A stretch of DNA of 64,000 bases from Batillaria attramentaria. Taxonomy: Eukaryota > Mollusca > Gastropoda > Batillariidae. The position numbers were made by a program, and so were the translations under genes. The notes beneath the pieces were generated by a model, which had not been told where the DNA came from, did no database searches, and worked only from the letters and a program-made list of their open reading frames with translations. Location: the NCBI GenBank assembly GCA_018292915.2, contig JACVVK020000481.1:433722-497721 (forward strand), in the 5' to 3' direction. Shown piece by piece: positions 19,800 to 30,283 of the stretch. How positions within the stretch are numbered: the stretch's first letter is position 1; each line of letters starts with the position of its first letter.

Positions 19800-19994
19800 A
19801 TGGCGGCGCCATCATTACGTAATGGGGATAATCATCGAATTTTGTTCGATATTCCGGGAAATGATGCAGAAAGTGAAGATTAGAATGTAGCAAGATACTT
19901 TGATCTGGAGAGCGGTTTTACAGATACTATCGGACATGTAGAAGAATTGGAAGAAAATGGCTCTGATGATGGAAACGAAGAGGTGATTGTTCAA
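19800..19994 (+). pseudogene. Acidic ORF start with in-frame stops
   Basis: The ATG opens MAAPSLRNGDNHRILFDIPG and NDAESED, then a TAG at 19881. The same frame continues NVARYFDLESGFTDTIGHVE, ELEENGSDDGNEEVIVQR to a second stop. A TATATATA motif lies 200 bp upstream at about 19599. Acidic N-termini like this occur in transposase genes such as piggyBac types, but no diagnostic motif is present. Confidence 0.25.
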
Positions 19995-20273
19995 CGCTAG
20001 TCGAGTTCCAGTGAGTGTGGCAGATGTGTACTGCGAGGGGAGGCCAGGGAAGTTGGAGACTGAGGGGTAAGTTGGGGCAGTAGGAGGCAACAGAGTGAAA
20101 CTAGAGGGAGTGCTGTATTAGATTCTGACTCTCACAGCGTTTTGGATAAACATTTACACAGACAGTAACCAGTCTACGAAGGTGAGCATGGTCCAACTGA
20201 GTTTCCCCCTGCTGACTGTGACATGATAAACTTTTAGGATATTCTCTTTCCTGGACTTTGCTATGTCACTGTT

Positions 20274-20690
20274 ATTTCAGTACCAGGTCCCGAGAGTTTG
20301 GAATTCACTTCCTCTACATGTCCGTCAATCTCCATCTTTCACAGTTTATAAAAACAAACTAAAAACCCACTTCTTCCAGTCAGCCTTCTCTCCCTCTTAG
20401 CTGCGAAATGGTCTTTGTTGCTTGCATAACTCTATCCATCTGTAAATACTACCCCCACCCCTTACCCCCAGCTCTTTTTTTTTTTTTTTTGGGGGGGGGG
20501 GGAGATCCCAGCTGTATTTTATGAAAGTGATGTGTGTGTGTGTGTGTGTTTTCTGTGTGTGTGTGTAATTGTAGAGCGCTCTGTGCCAGCATCTGCTGGG
20601 ATACTGCGCTATATAAAAGCAATTTATTATTATTATTATTTTGATTATTATTTTTATTATTTTTAATTATTATTATTATTATTGCACTGA
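20274..20690 (+). mobile_element. CR1-like LINE 3' end with (TTA)n tail
   Basis: From 20281 the + frame reads YQVPRVWNSLPLHVRQSPSF, TVYKNKLKTHFFQSAFSPS and a stop, the usual end of a CR1-type ORF2. The UTR has a TGCTGGGATACTGCGCTAT segment and ends in TATATAAAAGCAATT plus (TTA)n. It is strongly 5'-truncated. Confidence 0.75.
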
Positions 20691-20699
20691 ACAAACCTG

Positions 20700-22440
20700 T
20701 ATGCTAGACAGAGAGGTGTGCATTGGTGCAGCAGGCAAGGTGGGGGAGGGGGGGGCTGAAAAGCAGGGCACACTATGCATTTTGCTGTGTCAGATGTGTT
20801 CAATAATCTATGTTTAGGTGAATTTCTTTTTGTGCCGTTCTCAGAAGGATTAGTTCTACAAAAGTACACTACTTTCCGTGTTCGTTTTTCTGATTTTATT
20901 TTTGGCCGCCGGTAGCTAGTGGCGGCCATCTTTAAAAGGCGGCCATGTTATCACGAAGCTGTATATCAGAAAATATTTGGCACAGTATATGAGATATCCG
21001 TTGAGTATTAGGTATGGTGTATGAAAAACGTCTGTGTATCAAATTTCACATTCTCATTAACGTGTCAAAATCATGGAACTTGAACAGAAGGGTATCTCTG
21101 GCGGCCATTTTGGAATCGCAGCCATTTTGAAGCACGTACATGATAAATTGGAAACAGATATTTAAGCACATTTAGACTGACTGAGCACAAATTTTAGGAG
21201 ATTTCTGTCGATATTGGGTGGGTGTCCCTTATAATTATAGTCAAGGTACTGACGGCCATCTTGAAATGGCGGCCATCTTTGAAAGATATCAGACTGATGT
21301 ATATCAGGTTTTATTAATGACTTCAAGATGTGCCAGTATGCCAATTTTCACATTTGTAAGACAAATAGAAAGTTTTATGGAATGTTTCGCTATTTGTTTG
21401 TTACAATGCTAGTCTGTTTTGCATGGGGTATTTTTGCATGCCGCAGATGACACGCATGTTAATTAATCGTTTTAAGCCTTGATCTACTTCAGTGTAGTCT
21501 TTTTCGTAACCGTGTCCAAATTTGTTAAAAATGCCAGCATGAATGAATAATTGTTTCAGTGGTTTTAAAGGGCAGCTTGTCACATTTTAGCTACTTTTCT
21601 ATAAGTAAAAACCCAGAAACGGGAATCTACACATAAGAACGTTGAAAATTTTAAATAGACGTCAACTCCTTTGTGTGTGTATCTTACAAGATTTAAGACG
21701 TGCTTTCAAAATCTGAAGCGTTTCAGTCGTTGCGATATTGTCTTCAACCGTGAAAATGGTACATTTTGGCATTTTCACGATTCACTATAAACATGCCAAA
21801 AGTTCCATAATCTCTGAAAGCACTAAAAAGACTTTTATCTTCATTTATATCTGCTGTGTCCAAATTTGCGGTACATTTGAGCAGTTGTTTCAAAATGGGA
21901 AGCATTATAAATAAAATGTCTGTCAGTTCGGTCTGCCACAGCACATTTCGAGCATTTCCTCAACTTTGGGACCACATAACAGCCATATTTTCAATCATGT
22001 GCGATGGGAAAAATTATTGTCATTCTATGTATACAATGGGACACAGTTATCATGAAACAGTCCGACATGTTTATGCGATTGTTCAAATTTTATACCTCCG
22101 AAAACGTCAAAAGGCCTGATTTATAAGTTTACAAAAACGCCATTTTGAATTTTTGCGGGATGGGTATTTCATAGACTAATGCACGCACTTTCATTTTGGT
22201 CCTCCAAGAACTTGTGAGTACGGAGTGTTGAATGCGTGTGACCGTGAGATGATCTGTAGAAGACCGCCCAAGACCCGTTTTCTTAAGAACGTTTTATACC
22301 TCATTTACAACGCACTTTAAAACGGTGTATCTCTGGAACCAAGAATGCTAGAACCTTAATTCTTTTTGCGTTGTAATCAGAACAGTCAGTTCTACAAACC
22401 TGCACACCCAAGATCGCTCCTTTATAATTAATTTTGGCTG
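20700..22440. other. Gene-free stretch with repeated GGCGGCCAT motifs
   Basis: No exon is recognised. Between 20905 and 21290 the motif GGCGGCCATYTT or near variants occurs at least six times on one strand. The rest is unremarkable AT-rich DNA. Confidence 0.4.
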
Positions 22441-22530
22441 CCGATACCTACCGAATGGGATTCGAACCTGACCTCTCGCATTGGTGACAAAGTCTCTTCA
22501 GCACGAGACCACCGACCTTCCTACGGCTCT
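22440..22530 (-). mobile_element. tRNA-like SINE head fragment (second type)
   Basis: The minus strand has GTCGGTGGTCTCGTGCTG (A-box-like) and, about 50 bp later, GAGGTCAGGTTCGAATCCC (B-box). It differs from the main SINE family. No clover-leaf with a matched acceptor stem is evident, so a functional tRNA is unlikely. Confidence 0.4.
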
Positions 22531-22710
22531 CACTATCCTTTTACAGTCATATCATTATAGAAAACAGTTTGAACTCAAGCCAGAAAACGTGAGTGCATAC
22601 CGTGAGAAATGTCAGTGACGCCTCTCACTATCCTTTTACAGTCATATAATTATAGAAAACAGAACTCAAGCCAGAAAACGTGAGTGCATACCGTGAGAAA
22701 TGTCAGTTAG
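22530..22710 (+). repeat. Direct duplication with GCCAGAAAACG motif
   Basis: An approximately 90-bp segment (CTCTCACTATCCTTTTACAG, AATTATAGAAAACAG, CTCAAGCCAGAAAACGTGAG) occurs twice back to back. The shared 35-bp core is the one also seen at 8976 and 9301. Confidence 0.7.
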
Positions 22711-23767
22711 TGTCATGGATCGACCGGAGGAGCTGTCGTGGAATGACGCATCGTGAAAATTACACAGCAGTCTAAACAACTGAAAAGTCATGAAATTAAG
22801 AGTGAAATAAGTAAGTTGTCATGCCGAAAGAAACCGTGCGGAACGCATCAGACAAGTACACGTAACAGAATGAGTCACCCACTGTTTATGGGTACAGTAA
22901 TGCTAAGGGAAGTATCACAACAAAGAACAAAATTGCTACCAGTCTTCTTTGTTATTTCATAATAGAGCCAAGACTGGAAAAATACGGGTGAAAAAAAATC
23001 ATTGACAAAAGTGAACAACGGGAGGCTAGTCTTGCACAGATCCCCAATGAAATACAATAGATAAATTCTGAAAAGAGGCGGAAAGCCAAAGGAACACAAA
23101 AACATGAATAAATAATCAAATACAGAGATAAATTCAACAGCTAATTATTTTTTAAGTAAAGTATGTGCATTTTCTTCTCTTTTATGAGGGAATGTCGAAA
23201 TCATTACGAGAAAACATAATCACGCAAAAAAAATATATATATATATATTTTTTTTTCTGTGCTTATTTTCAGATTTCTTATGTTTCATCTGATTCTGAGT
23301 GTATTTATTTCTAACCATTCTGTATAAAAAAAACCGTAAATTTAAAAAAATAAGACACAAGTTTTTACGTGAACTATGTGCATTTTCTTCTCTTTTATGA
23401 GGGAATGTCGAAAGCTTAAGGAAAAAAATGATCACACAAAAAATAAAGAAATAAATAAATAAGATAAATAAATAATTTTTATTCTTATTTTTTATTTTGC
23501 GTTTTTATTTTCACGCAAAAAATAAATAAATATTTTTTTAATTTTGTGTTCTTATTTTCAAATTTGTTTCATCTTCTTCTTTGTTTATTTATTTCCAGCG
23601 GTTCTTTACAGGAAATCCGTAGAAGATAAATAAGACACAAAAATAGATAATAAACTATGCAGAATAAACCTTACGTGAAATATCTTACATTAACCAATCT
23701 TTCTTTTTTCCCACCCATTTCACCCATTTACCAATCTTTTTCTCGCCCCGTTTCCAGCCACCCTCTA
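22711..23767. other. AT-rich gene-free stretch
   Basis: A-rich DNA with a duplicated 36-bp segment (TTTTCTTCTCTTTTATGAGG) at about 23167-23202 and 23380-23415, and an ATAAATAA-rich block at 23430-23540. No coding signal recognised. Confidence 0.4.
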
Positions 23768-23789
23768 CCCCCCCCCCCCCACCTCTCCC

Positions 23790-23864
<75 letters not shown>
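23768..23864. repeat. Poly-C tract
   Basis: Two C runs (23768-23780, 23791-23864); the second is 74 uninterrupted C. Length is probably variable and error-prone. Confidence 0.95.
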
Positions 23865-23949
23865 ACCTTCACCGACCCTCTCCATACCACACACACCAAC
23901 CGTTCACTTGCTGTAAGACCGTAAACAGCCACGTCCGCTTTAGACGAGC

Positions 23950-24910
23950 CGAGTGCAGTCTTGTGTGATGACACACATCCACGGAGACTCAACTTCTGAC
24001 CACCTAACTTTCAGGGACAGTCATCCGTGGCTCTACCGGTAACATCCTGTGTACTAGCTCACAGTCACTAACATGAAGGGCAAGGTAGAAAATCCTGTTA
24101 TCGTCCATTAGCGGCTTTTCCTTTGATCTGTCCCGTTGTATATATGCGGGAATCTCACTAGTGAAAATAATTCATGTGACACATCACATGACAACCATTT
24201 CCGCGTGTTCCCTGCCAAGGTTTTATCTATATAGATAGAAAGAACACAGATAGAACCTTATGGCAGAGACTCACAGAAGAAGGTATTACTACGCCTGGTG
24301 CGCGGCACCCTGATCGCCTTGTGTCAACACGGCCGGCAAAAACGAAACATGTTTACGGCTCGGTATCGGTGTTTCCAACTGCATCAACTAGTTGTTCAAG
24401 TAAAAAACTGACTTTACCCGATACCTAACAAGCACTGCTTACTCAGGACATGGACAGTTTCAACGAACACTATAATCAAAATCCGTCCTCAAAAAGTTCA
24501 CTCGAAGCTGGCCTATGCGGCACCTGACTAACTCGCTGACTTGACTGGCCGTGGCAAGCAAGGCGCATATAACGCTGTTGGTGTTCAAAACGACAGGAGA
24601 CTTTAATTAAAAAGCACTGTGTACTCAAATCAAAGCCAGTTTCAATGCTTTCCAATCAAAAACCTGTGTAGTGACATAAAGCAGAATCGAGTCTAGTCAC
24701 TGCAGTCGTCTGCTATCCGCTGTGAATATTTCTTGTCAGTCTAGATCTCAAACGAAGCTTCTTCAACCGTTCGAATCCTGCAGGCAGTTGTGAACTGTAG
24801 CTTTTGGTGGAAGGACACTTTAATCGTTGTACATGACGTACTCAAAATATTAGAAGCAACACTCACAAATGTCCATATTCCGTGAAGAACCCAAGTGGGA
24901 AAATGCAAGA
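23950..24910. other. Gene-free stretch
   Basis: I recognise no exon, RNA gene or repeat family here. Confidence 0.35.
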
Positions 24911-24913
24911 CTT

Positions 24914-25140
24914 GCGGCGAAGGCTATTTTGGAGGGAACTCGTACAGGTCTATTTTTAGACGGACGTCACCTGAGGTCATGGGATTCCGGAAACGCCCGA
25001 TAGCGCGTTCAAACCCTAACCAAACCCTAACCCTAAGCCTAACCTTAACCCTAAGCCTAAAACTAACCCTAAACCTAACCCCTAACCCTAATCGTCTAAA
25101 AATAGACCTGTACGAGTTCCCTCCATAATAGCCTCCCCCA
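24914..25140. mobile_element. Foldback/MITE element with telomere-like interior
   Basis: The left arm has GGAGGGAACTCGTACAGGTC then TATTTTTAGACG (to 24962). The right arm is its reverse complement from about 25093 (CGTCTAAAAATAGACCTG) to 25134. Arms are about 43 bp with few mismatches. Between them lie 50 bp of unique DNA and a degenerate (CCCTAA)n array at about 25014-25091. Confidence 0.75.
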
Positions 25141-25816
25141 AGACTTGCAGCCCAAACCCGGCCGCAGGATCACGCTGTCATGCTCTCACAACGTAAACAG
25201 AGCTGTGTATGTTTCTGTTTCGCACTGACTTTGCACTGACTGTTTGCTTCAAAGTGTTACCAAGTTTGTTTGCGTCTTCAGTCGAAGTTTAGAAGTGTAC
25301 TTTTGTTTGGGTTTGAGTGAACTGACATTGTATAATAAGCGTAAGAAGACCCACTTCATTCTGTCGACTTTATTCATTCGAATACAACTGCACCAAAACT
25401 TTGTTCCGTTTACTCGAGCCCTGGAAACCTTTACATCTACGTCTACTCTCAGTGGATAACACTCATTGTTCTCACCACATAAAAATCACTGTGCAGAATT
25501 GTGACGCAATGTCTTCAAGCCAATGAACAGCGTTATGTCGGTGTCGGTCAGTTTCCGCTGACGGTGTTCATAGTGTTCACTTTAGCGAAGCTTACCGTCC
25601 CTGATGTCCTCATTGTCTTTACATACACCAGGCCTAGCACCGTGTGATTGTCAGGCTAACCGTTTCTGTAGATTACAGAGCCGTATTTAAATAAGGCCGT
25701 ATGGGAAGGAAGGGAACCGGTTTGAGTAAAATAGACTTCTTTTGTTTCCCTTGACTGGAGTTCTCAAACGAGCGTTTGACCCCACTATTGGTGGACGGAA
25801 GCCTGACAGGGTTTTG

Positions 25817-25819
<3 letters not shown>

Positions 25820-25879
<60 letters not shown>

Positions 25880-25890
25880 CGCGCGCGTGC
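25820..25890. repeat. (GT)n-(GC)n microsatellite
   Basis: GT run passing into a GC run; it would lie in the 5' region of the CUB gene. Confidence 0.95.
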
Positions 25891-26007
25891 TTGTGTGTCC
25901 CGTTGTTACTCTCGCAGAGTTTGTTGTTCATTATCTACAAACTCTCATCTACAAAGGAGTGTTACTGTCCGGACCTCCACCTACATTTTCGTGTGACAAG
26001 GGACACG

Positions 26008-26184
26008 ATGGCAGAAGTATTATCAAGCGCCGCGCTGCTAGCGATGGTGTTAATGGTTCAAATCCCTCGTGTAACATGTCTGGATGGGACAACAAATGTG
26101 GACGTGATGGAGAAGACCAACACAGACCCAACCCTGGATGGTTTTGTCAGCGATGAGGACGTGCTGTCTGTCCTACAGTCAACA
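26008..26184 (+). CDS. Secreted CUB protein, exon 1 (signal peptide)
   Basis: The ATG begins MAEVLSSAALLAMVLMVQIP followed by RVTC and LDGTTNVDVMEK. It has a short n-region, a hydrophobic core of about 13 residues, and a plausible cleavage site after TC or nearby, so a signal peptide is likely. The mature part continues TDPTLDGFVSDEDVLSVLQS. I end the exon at 26184 because a GTTTGT donor there gives phase 0, matching the phase-0 start of the CUB exon at 30284. Other GTs nearby do not keep phase. A TTTAAATA motif about 320 bp upstream could serve a promoter. Join to the CUB exon is inferred from phase and order only. Confidence 0.4.
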
Positions 26185-26628
26185 GTTTGTATTTGTGAAA
26201 TTTATTAATGGCCTACCGTTCGACATTTTAACGGCGTTAGGGGAAAAGTAGTCTAATTCACGTTTGATAGTTTTGAGAAAATCGAGGTCAAAGTTGTTTT
26301 TGTTTTGTTTTGTTTTGGTTTGGTTTTTGTTTTGTTTTTACACCGAACACACCTACAATTATAGTACATCAGAAATTTGGCCCAAAATGAATTTCACAAA
26401 AATCGTTTTAATTATGAAATGAAAGTACAGTAAACTCCGGTTATAGCGGCCACCCTTGGGACATGAACTTTGGTGTCGTTCTATCCGATGTCCAGTATAA
26501 CCAAAACATCGGATATAGCGGCAACTTTCGTCCTGGTGGACGTTATATCCGATGTCTCCATATATAACGGACATTTTCCGGTACAGCCGATTATTCCGTA
26601 CCAAAGGGACATTTTCCGGATTGAAGAC

Positions 26629-26635
<7 letters not shown>

Positions 26636-26680
<45 letters not shown>

Positions 26681-26690
26681 CGCGCGCGCG
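26636..26690. repeat. (TC)n-(TG)n microsatellite
   Basis: TC run passing into TG/CG within the left arm. Confidence 0.95.
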
Positions 26691-26821
26691 TCCGTGCGTG
26701 TGTATCTGTGTGTGTGCGTGTAGTTACAAGATAATTTAAATCAAATTTGTAAACAACTATTGAACTGACATTGATCAACCAATTAGATAAAATAAAATAA
26801 AATTCACTGTAAAACGTTGTT

Positions 26822-26822
<1 letters not shown>

Positions 26823-26887
<65 letters not shown>

Positions 26888-27180
26888 TATCTGGCATGCT
26901 TTGACCACCCTCGACCATGTCGACTACCACCCTCGACCGTATCGACCACCACCCTCGACCATGTCGACTACCACCCTCGACCATGTCGACCACCACCCTC
27001 GACCATATCGACCACCACCCTCGACCATGTCGACCACCACCCTCGACCATGTCGACCACCACCCTCGACCATATCGACCACCACCCTCGACCATATCGAC
27101 CACCACCCTCGACCATATCGACCATGTCGACCTGTACGGCGACCTCGTCGACCTTTACGGCGACATTCGACCTTTGTGGA
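26823..27180 (+). repeat. 22-bp minisatellite, left arm, preceded by (CA)n
   Basis: (CA)n at 26823-26880, then about ten copies of a 22-bp unit (CCACCCTCGACCATGTCGAC plus CA) with GT/AT variation, then CTGTACGGCGACCTCGTCG. Every unit carries TCGA sites and open frames in all phases, which explains the spurious HPRPY-type ORFs. Confidence 0.9.
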
Positions 27181-27507
27181 CCACAACGCACATGAAGGGC
27201 TTGTTTTGTCTTATTTGTGACTGTGATAATACAAAATCGCAGAACAACACTGATCAAATACTAACAGTTCACCCGAGCAGCACATGAATCAATATTTGAA
27301 AATGTTTATAACAAAGAGCGCTGTCCCGAGAGACAGTGTCCTGACCTGGCGCGAGATTGATTGACAGGAGCAGAGACACGCAGCGTAAACCATTCAGAAA
27401 GAAGTCGGCGTTAATCAGCCGTTAATCGCATAACCACTGTGTAGCTGTGCAGTTGACAAGTACCCTTAGTCTCGGGCAGCATCCCCTACGGGCATAGTCC
27501 CCCCCCC

Positions 27508-27893
27508 CCCCGCCCCACACCCAGGTTCTGCCCGTTGCGCCGCAAGCCAGCAGAAAGCTGGTGGCTAGCGCTGACCGCTGCGCTGCGAGCGTACTTACTA
27601 ATGAGGTAGTCAGCGGCTTTTGAAACGGGCAGAACTGAAACGTGTGTGTGTGCGAGTCTCAGTCGTGTGAGATTACTTTTGAACGTGGTATGATGTGTAG
27701 CACTGAAATACATGTACAATGCAAATACATTTTTTTTTTTGTTGTTGGTTTGTTCAGATCTCACACGAGACTCGCACGCACACGTTTTAGTTCTGCCCGA
27801 AAGCCGCTGACTACCTCATTAGCGCCGCGGTCAGCGCTAGCCAGCCGTTTTGATGCTCAGCTGAAATCGGCAGAACCTGGGCGGGAAAAAAAA
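27508..27893. mobile_element. Foldback element with long inverted arms
   Basis: The left arm (27508-27672) has CCAGGTTCTGCCC, GCTAGCGCTGACCGC, AATGAGGTAGTCAGCGGCTT, GGGCAGAACT and GTGTGAGAT. The right arm (27757-27893) carries the same blocks in reverse complement. Arms are roughly 130-165 bp with indels, around an 84-bp centre. It lies inside the pogo-like element. Confidence 0.75.
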
Positions 27894-28305
27894 ACAAAAA
27901 AAAACATGGCTGGCTTAGTTGGCGGTTCACACTTCGCCGGCAGCCGATTTACCTCCGACCGCCCAAGGCACTTGGGCCGACACTACCCGCGACCCGCCGC
28001 TTGGACCCACCCCCTACTGTGCACGCGCGACCTCGGACAAAGGCAGGGCAATTAGCGCATCGCCCCCTAAACACAACTGCAGTTATGCGGGTGGTGATCA
28101 CCTCATCCGCCAGTTCGACGCCCTTTACACCTGTCAAATCACTGACCATTGTTTCCACAAAACGCACTATCACGCGCATGTCAGTGTGTGTGAACGTGTT
28201 TCTTTGTGTGCCAGCGCGTGTGAGCGAATTAAGGCGGATAGTTGATAGGTATGGGGTGGTTCCTATTCATCCTGTGTTTGTGTTTGACAAGAAAGAAAAC
28301 CGGCG

Positions 28306-28397
28306 GAAACTGCCGCTTGGAATTCAGTCTTACTGAACTAAGCGATTTGACACTTAGCAAATCTGCAACGCCAGGATGTCAGTGTACGTCGTTTGTA

Positions 28398-28460
<63 letters not shown>

Positions 28461-28588
28461 TTGCCGCCGTGACGGTGAGAGAGATAGAGGGGCTGTGATG
28501 CCGCTGGGAATTCAACCGGACTAAACTCGGTGATTTGACACTTAGCATACCGGCAACGCCGAGATATCAGTGTACGTCGTTTGGACAC
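28306..28588 (+). repeat. Direct repeat of about 93 bp
   Basis: 28306-28399 and 28496-28588 share GCCGCTKGGAATTCA, GATTTGACACTTAGCA, GCAACGCC and TCAGTGTACGTCGTTTG, separated by a (GT)n run (28399-28458). Confidence 0.75.
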
Positions 28589-28729
28589 GTTATCCGTCGC
28601 TCAAATTTAGATAAAGCCGCACAACCTTGATTACTAAAAGACTCCACAGAAACACCAAACTCTGATACTGAGTCACATTAAAATTTATGCCATTATCTGT
28701 ACGGTTGATATGCGCTCCCGGGGACCGGG

Positions 28730-29035
28730 GAGGTCGCCGTGGAGGTCGAAATTGTCGCCGTAGAGGTCGACGAGGTCGAGGGTGGTAGTCGACATGGTCG
28801 AGGGTGGTAGTCGACATGGTCGAGGGTGGTGGTCGATATGGTCGAGGGTGGTGGTCGATATGGTCGAGGGTGGTGGTCGACATGGTCGAGGGTGGTTGTC
28901 GACATGGTCGAGGGTGGTGGTCGATATGGTCGAGGGTGGTTGTCGACATGGTCGAGGGTGGTGGTCGACATGGTCGAGGGTGGTTAAAACATGCCAGATA
29001 ATATGGCTCCACACACACACACACACACACACACA
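28730..29035 (-). repeat. 22-bp minisatellite, right arm, with (CA)n
   Basis: Inverted counterpart of 26823-27180. It has the same 22-bp unit in reverse complement, the same flank ATGCCAGATAAT on the distal side, and GGCGACCTC-type sequence on the proximal side. The (CA)n at the outer edge (29010-29035) is on the same strand as in the left arm. Confidence 0.85.
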
Positions 29036-29280
29036 CCAAACCAACAGACCATGCGTAGTTGTTTTAAATCATTTTTCGCGCTTTTGTTTATGACAAGTGC
29101 AAGGCGAAAGCTAAATCAAAACCGAAACTTGACCTGAAGCTAACGCGAGCAATTTTCCTAGAATTAGGTCATCGTTTCTCTAGATTCATGCAGCAGTCCG
29201 TGTTCGTGCCTTGTCGCACGCGCGCTGCGTCCGTTATAAGCGGAGGTGGCCGGACAAGAAAACATGACCGGAATAGAGCG

Positions 29281-29392
29281 GCCTGTGCCACGTTGGACAC
29301 ACCGGTTCTCACTTGAACACCGAAGTTAAGCAACGCTGGGCCCGGTTAGTACTTGGATGGGTGACCATCTGGGTATAGGCCGGGTGCTGCTG
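29281..29392 (+). ncRNA. 5S rRNA-like sequence (SINE head)
   Basis: Clear 5S landmarks are present: ACACCGGTTCTC, ACCGAAGTTAAGCAACG (box A region), GGGCCCGGTTAGTACTTGG, ATGGGTGACC (box C region) and CCGGGTGCTGC. The sequence departs from canonical 5S at the 5' end and after CATCTGGGTATAGG. It is single-copy here and joined to a SINE body, so a functional 5S gene is unlikely. Confidence 0.75.
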
Positions 29393-29725
29393 ACCCCGGT
29401 CGGGGCAGGAATTTGGTGTGAGATTTCTCCTCACTAAATCGAGTCAAAATCATGTGCAGACTCGCTTTCGGTGCCTGTTTCGGCCCGTGCACACACGCAT
29501 GCACGTACCATCAACTGTGCACGATAAAGATCCCAATTCCATCATTCGAAAAAGAGTAGGCCGAAATGGCCGGTGGGTTGGAAACACTAACACACGCATG
29601 CAGGGGGAAAAAATGGGTGGCGCCGGTTCATGGCGACGCGCTTCTCCCAGGGGAAGCAGCCCGCATTTCCCCTACTAAGGTAGTGGGACGAAGAAGAAAT
29701 CCAATCCAATCCAATCCAATAGTGG
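29281..29725 (+). mobile_element. 5S-rRNA-derived SINE with (TCCAA)n tail
   Basis: A 5S-like head (29281-29392) runs into a body with GTCGGGGCAGGAATTTGG, GAGTCAAAATCATGTGCAGA, ACGATAAAGATCCCAATTCC and AAAGAGTAGGCC, ending in (TCCAA)n at about 29700-29720. The body matches 9395-9775 (-). Short AATAG-type similarities flank the copy (29270s and 29718-29723), compatible with a decayed target duplication. Heads of this kind define the SINE3 class. Confidence 0.8.
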
Positions 29726-30283
29726 CGTCCGGTATAACCGGTGACTGCAACGACTGCGCCGTCCGATATATCAGGAGAAAAGGGATCCTGGGGACGTGAA
29801 AACGTGTCCGGTCAAACCGATGTCCGGTGTAACCGATGGCCGCTCTATCCGATGAGTTTTTAGTCATGTTAAAGAAGGCCCTCGGCCGGGAAATGATTTG
29901 CTATGTCGGTATAAACGGAGTCCGGTATAACCCATGGCCGCTATAAGTGGAGCATATTGTAATTATATATGAAAACGTTAATTAGAAAGGAACAATTTGT
30001 TTTCAAGAGTGGAAAAGTGAGGTATCTGCACTTGGAATATTGTTCTATGTAAATATCTGTCACCTGGTCCTTTCCCAGCCTTCAGTCCTGAATATCCAAA
30101 AAGCTGTTTGGCTTGTTGTCAAAGAGTCTTTTTATGCCTTCCTCCTGTGGCTCAATTTGCAATGAAGGATTTAGATCTGGGCACAGACGTGATTGTGCAG
30201 AGAGCGCTTGCATAATTATACGCACTGACTCGCAAAGGGAGGTGAGTGGTTCATTTTTCCTTCCTTTCACTGTGATGTAACAG

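Larger units (their letters stand above)
26428..29959. mobile_element. Pogo/Tigger-like element, nested palindrome
   Basis: The left end CAGTAAACTCCGGTTATAGC and the right end (minus) CAATATGCTCCACTTATAGC continue as GGCCA and are each flanked by TA (26426-26427, 29960-29961). Further arm sequence with ATCCGATGTC, GGATATAGCGGC and TAACCGATGGCCGC repeats in inverted order. Such arms typify pogo/Tigger-like MITEs. The 3.5-kb interior holds inverted minisatellites, a second foldback element and a 5S-SINE. No transposase was found. Confidence 0.65.

Noticed and set aside
23657..23992. Pro-rich or Gly-rich open frames over the poly-C tract
   Set aside because: Homopolymer artefact on both strands; same for frames at 34058, 50810 and 51284-51792.
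25014..25091. True telomere or chromosome end
   Set aside because: The CCCTAA repeats are degenerate, short and enclosed by inverted arms within single-copy DNA.
26817..27287. Long open frames rich in His-Pro-Arg (and the mirror set at 28590-29093)
   Set aside because: They are read-throughs of the 22-bp minisatellite in several frames and strands; no codon preference or conserved protein beyond the repeat.
29281..29392. Functional 5S rRNA gene
   Set aside because: Ends deviate from canonical 5S, there is no T-run terminator directly after, and it is fused to a SINE body with a pentamer tail.
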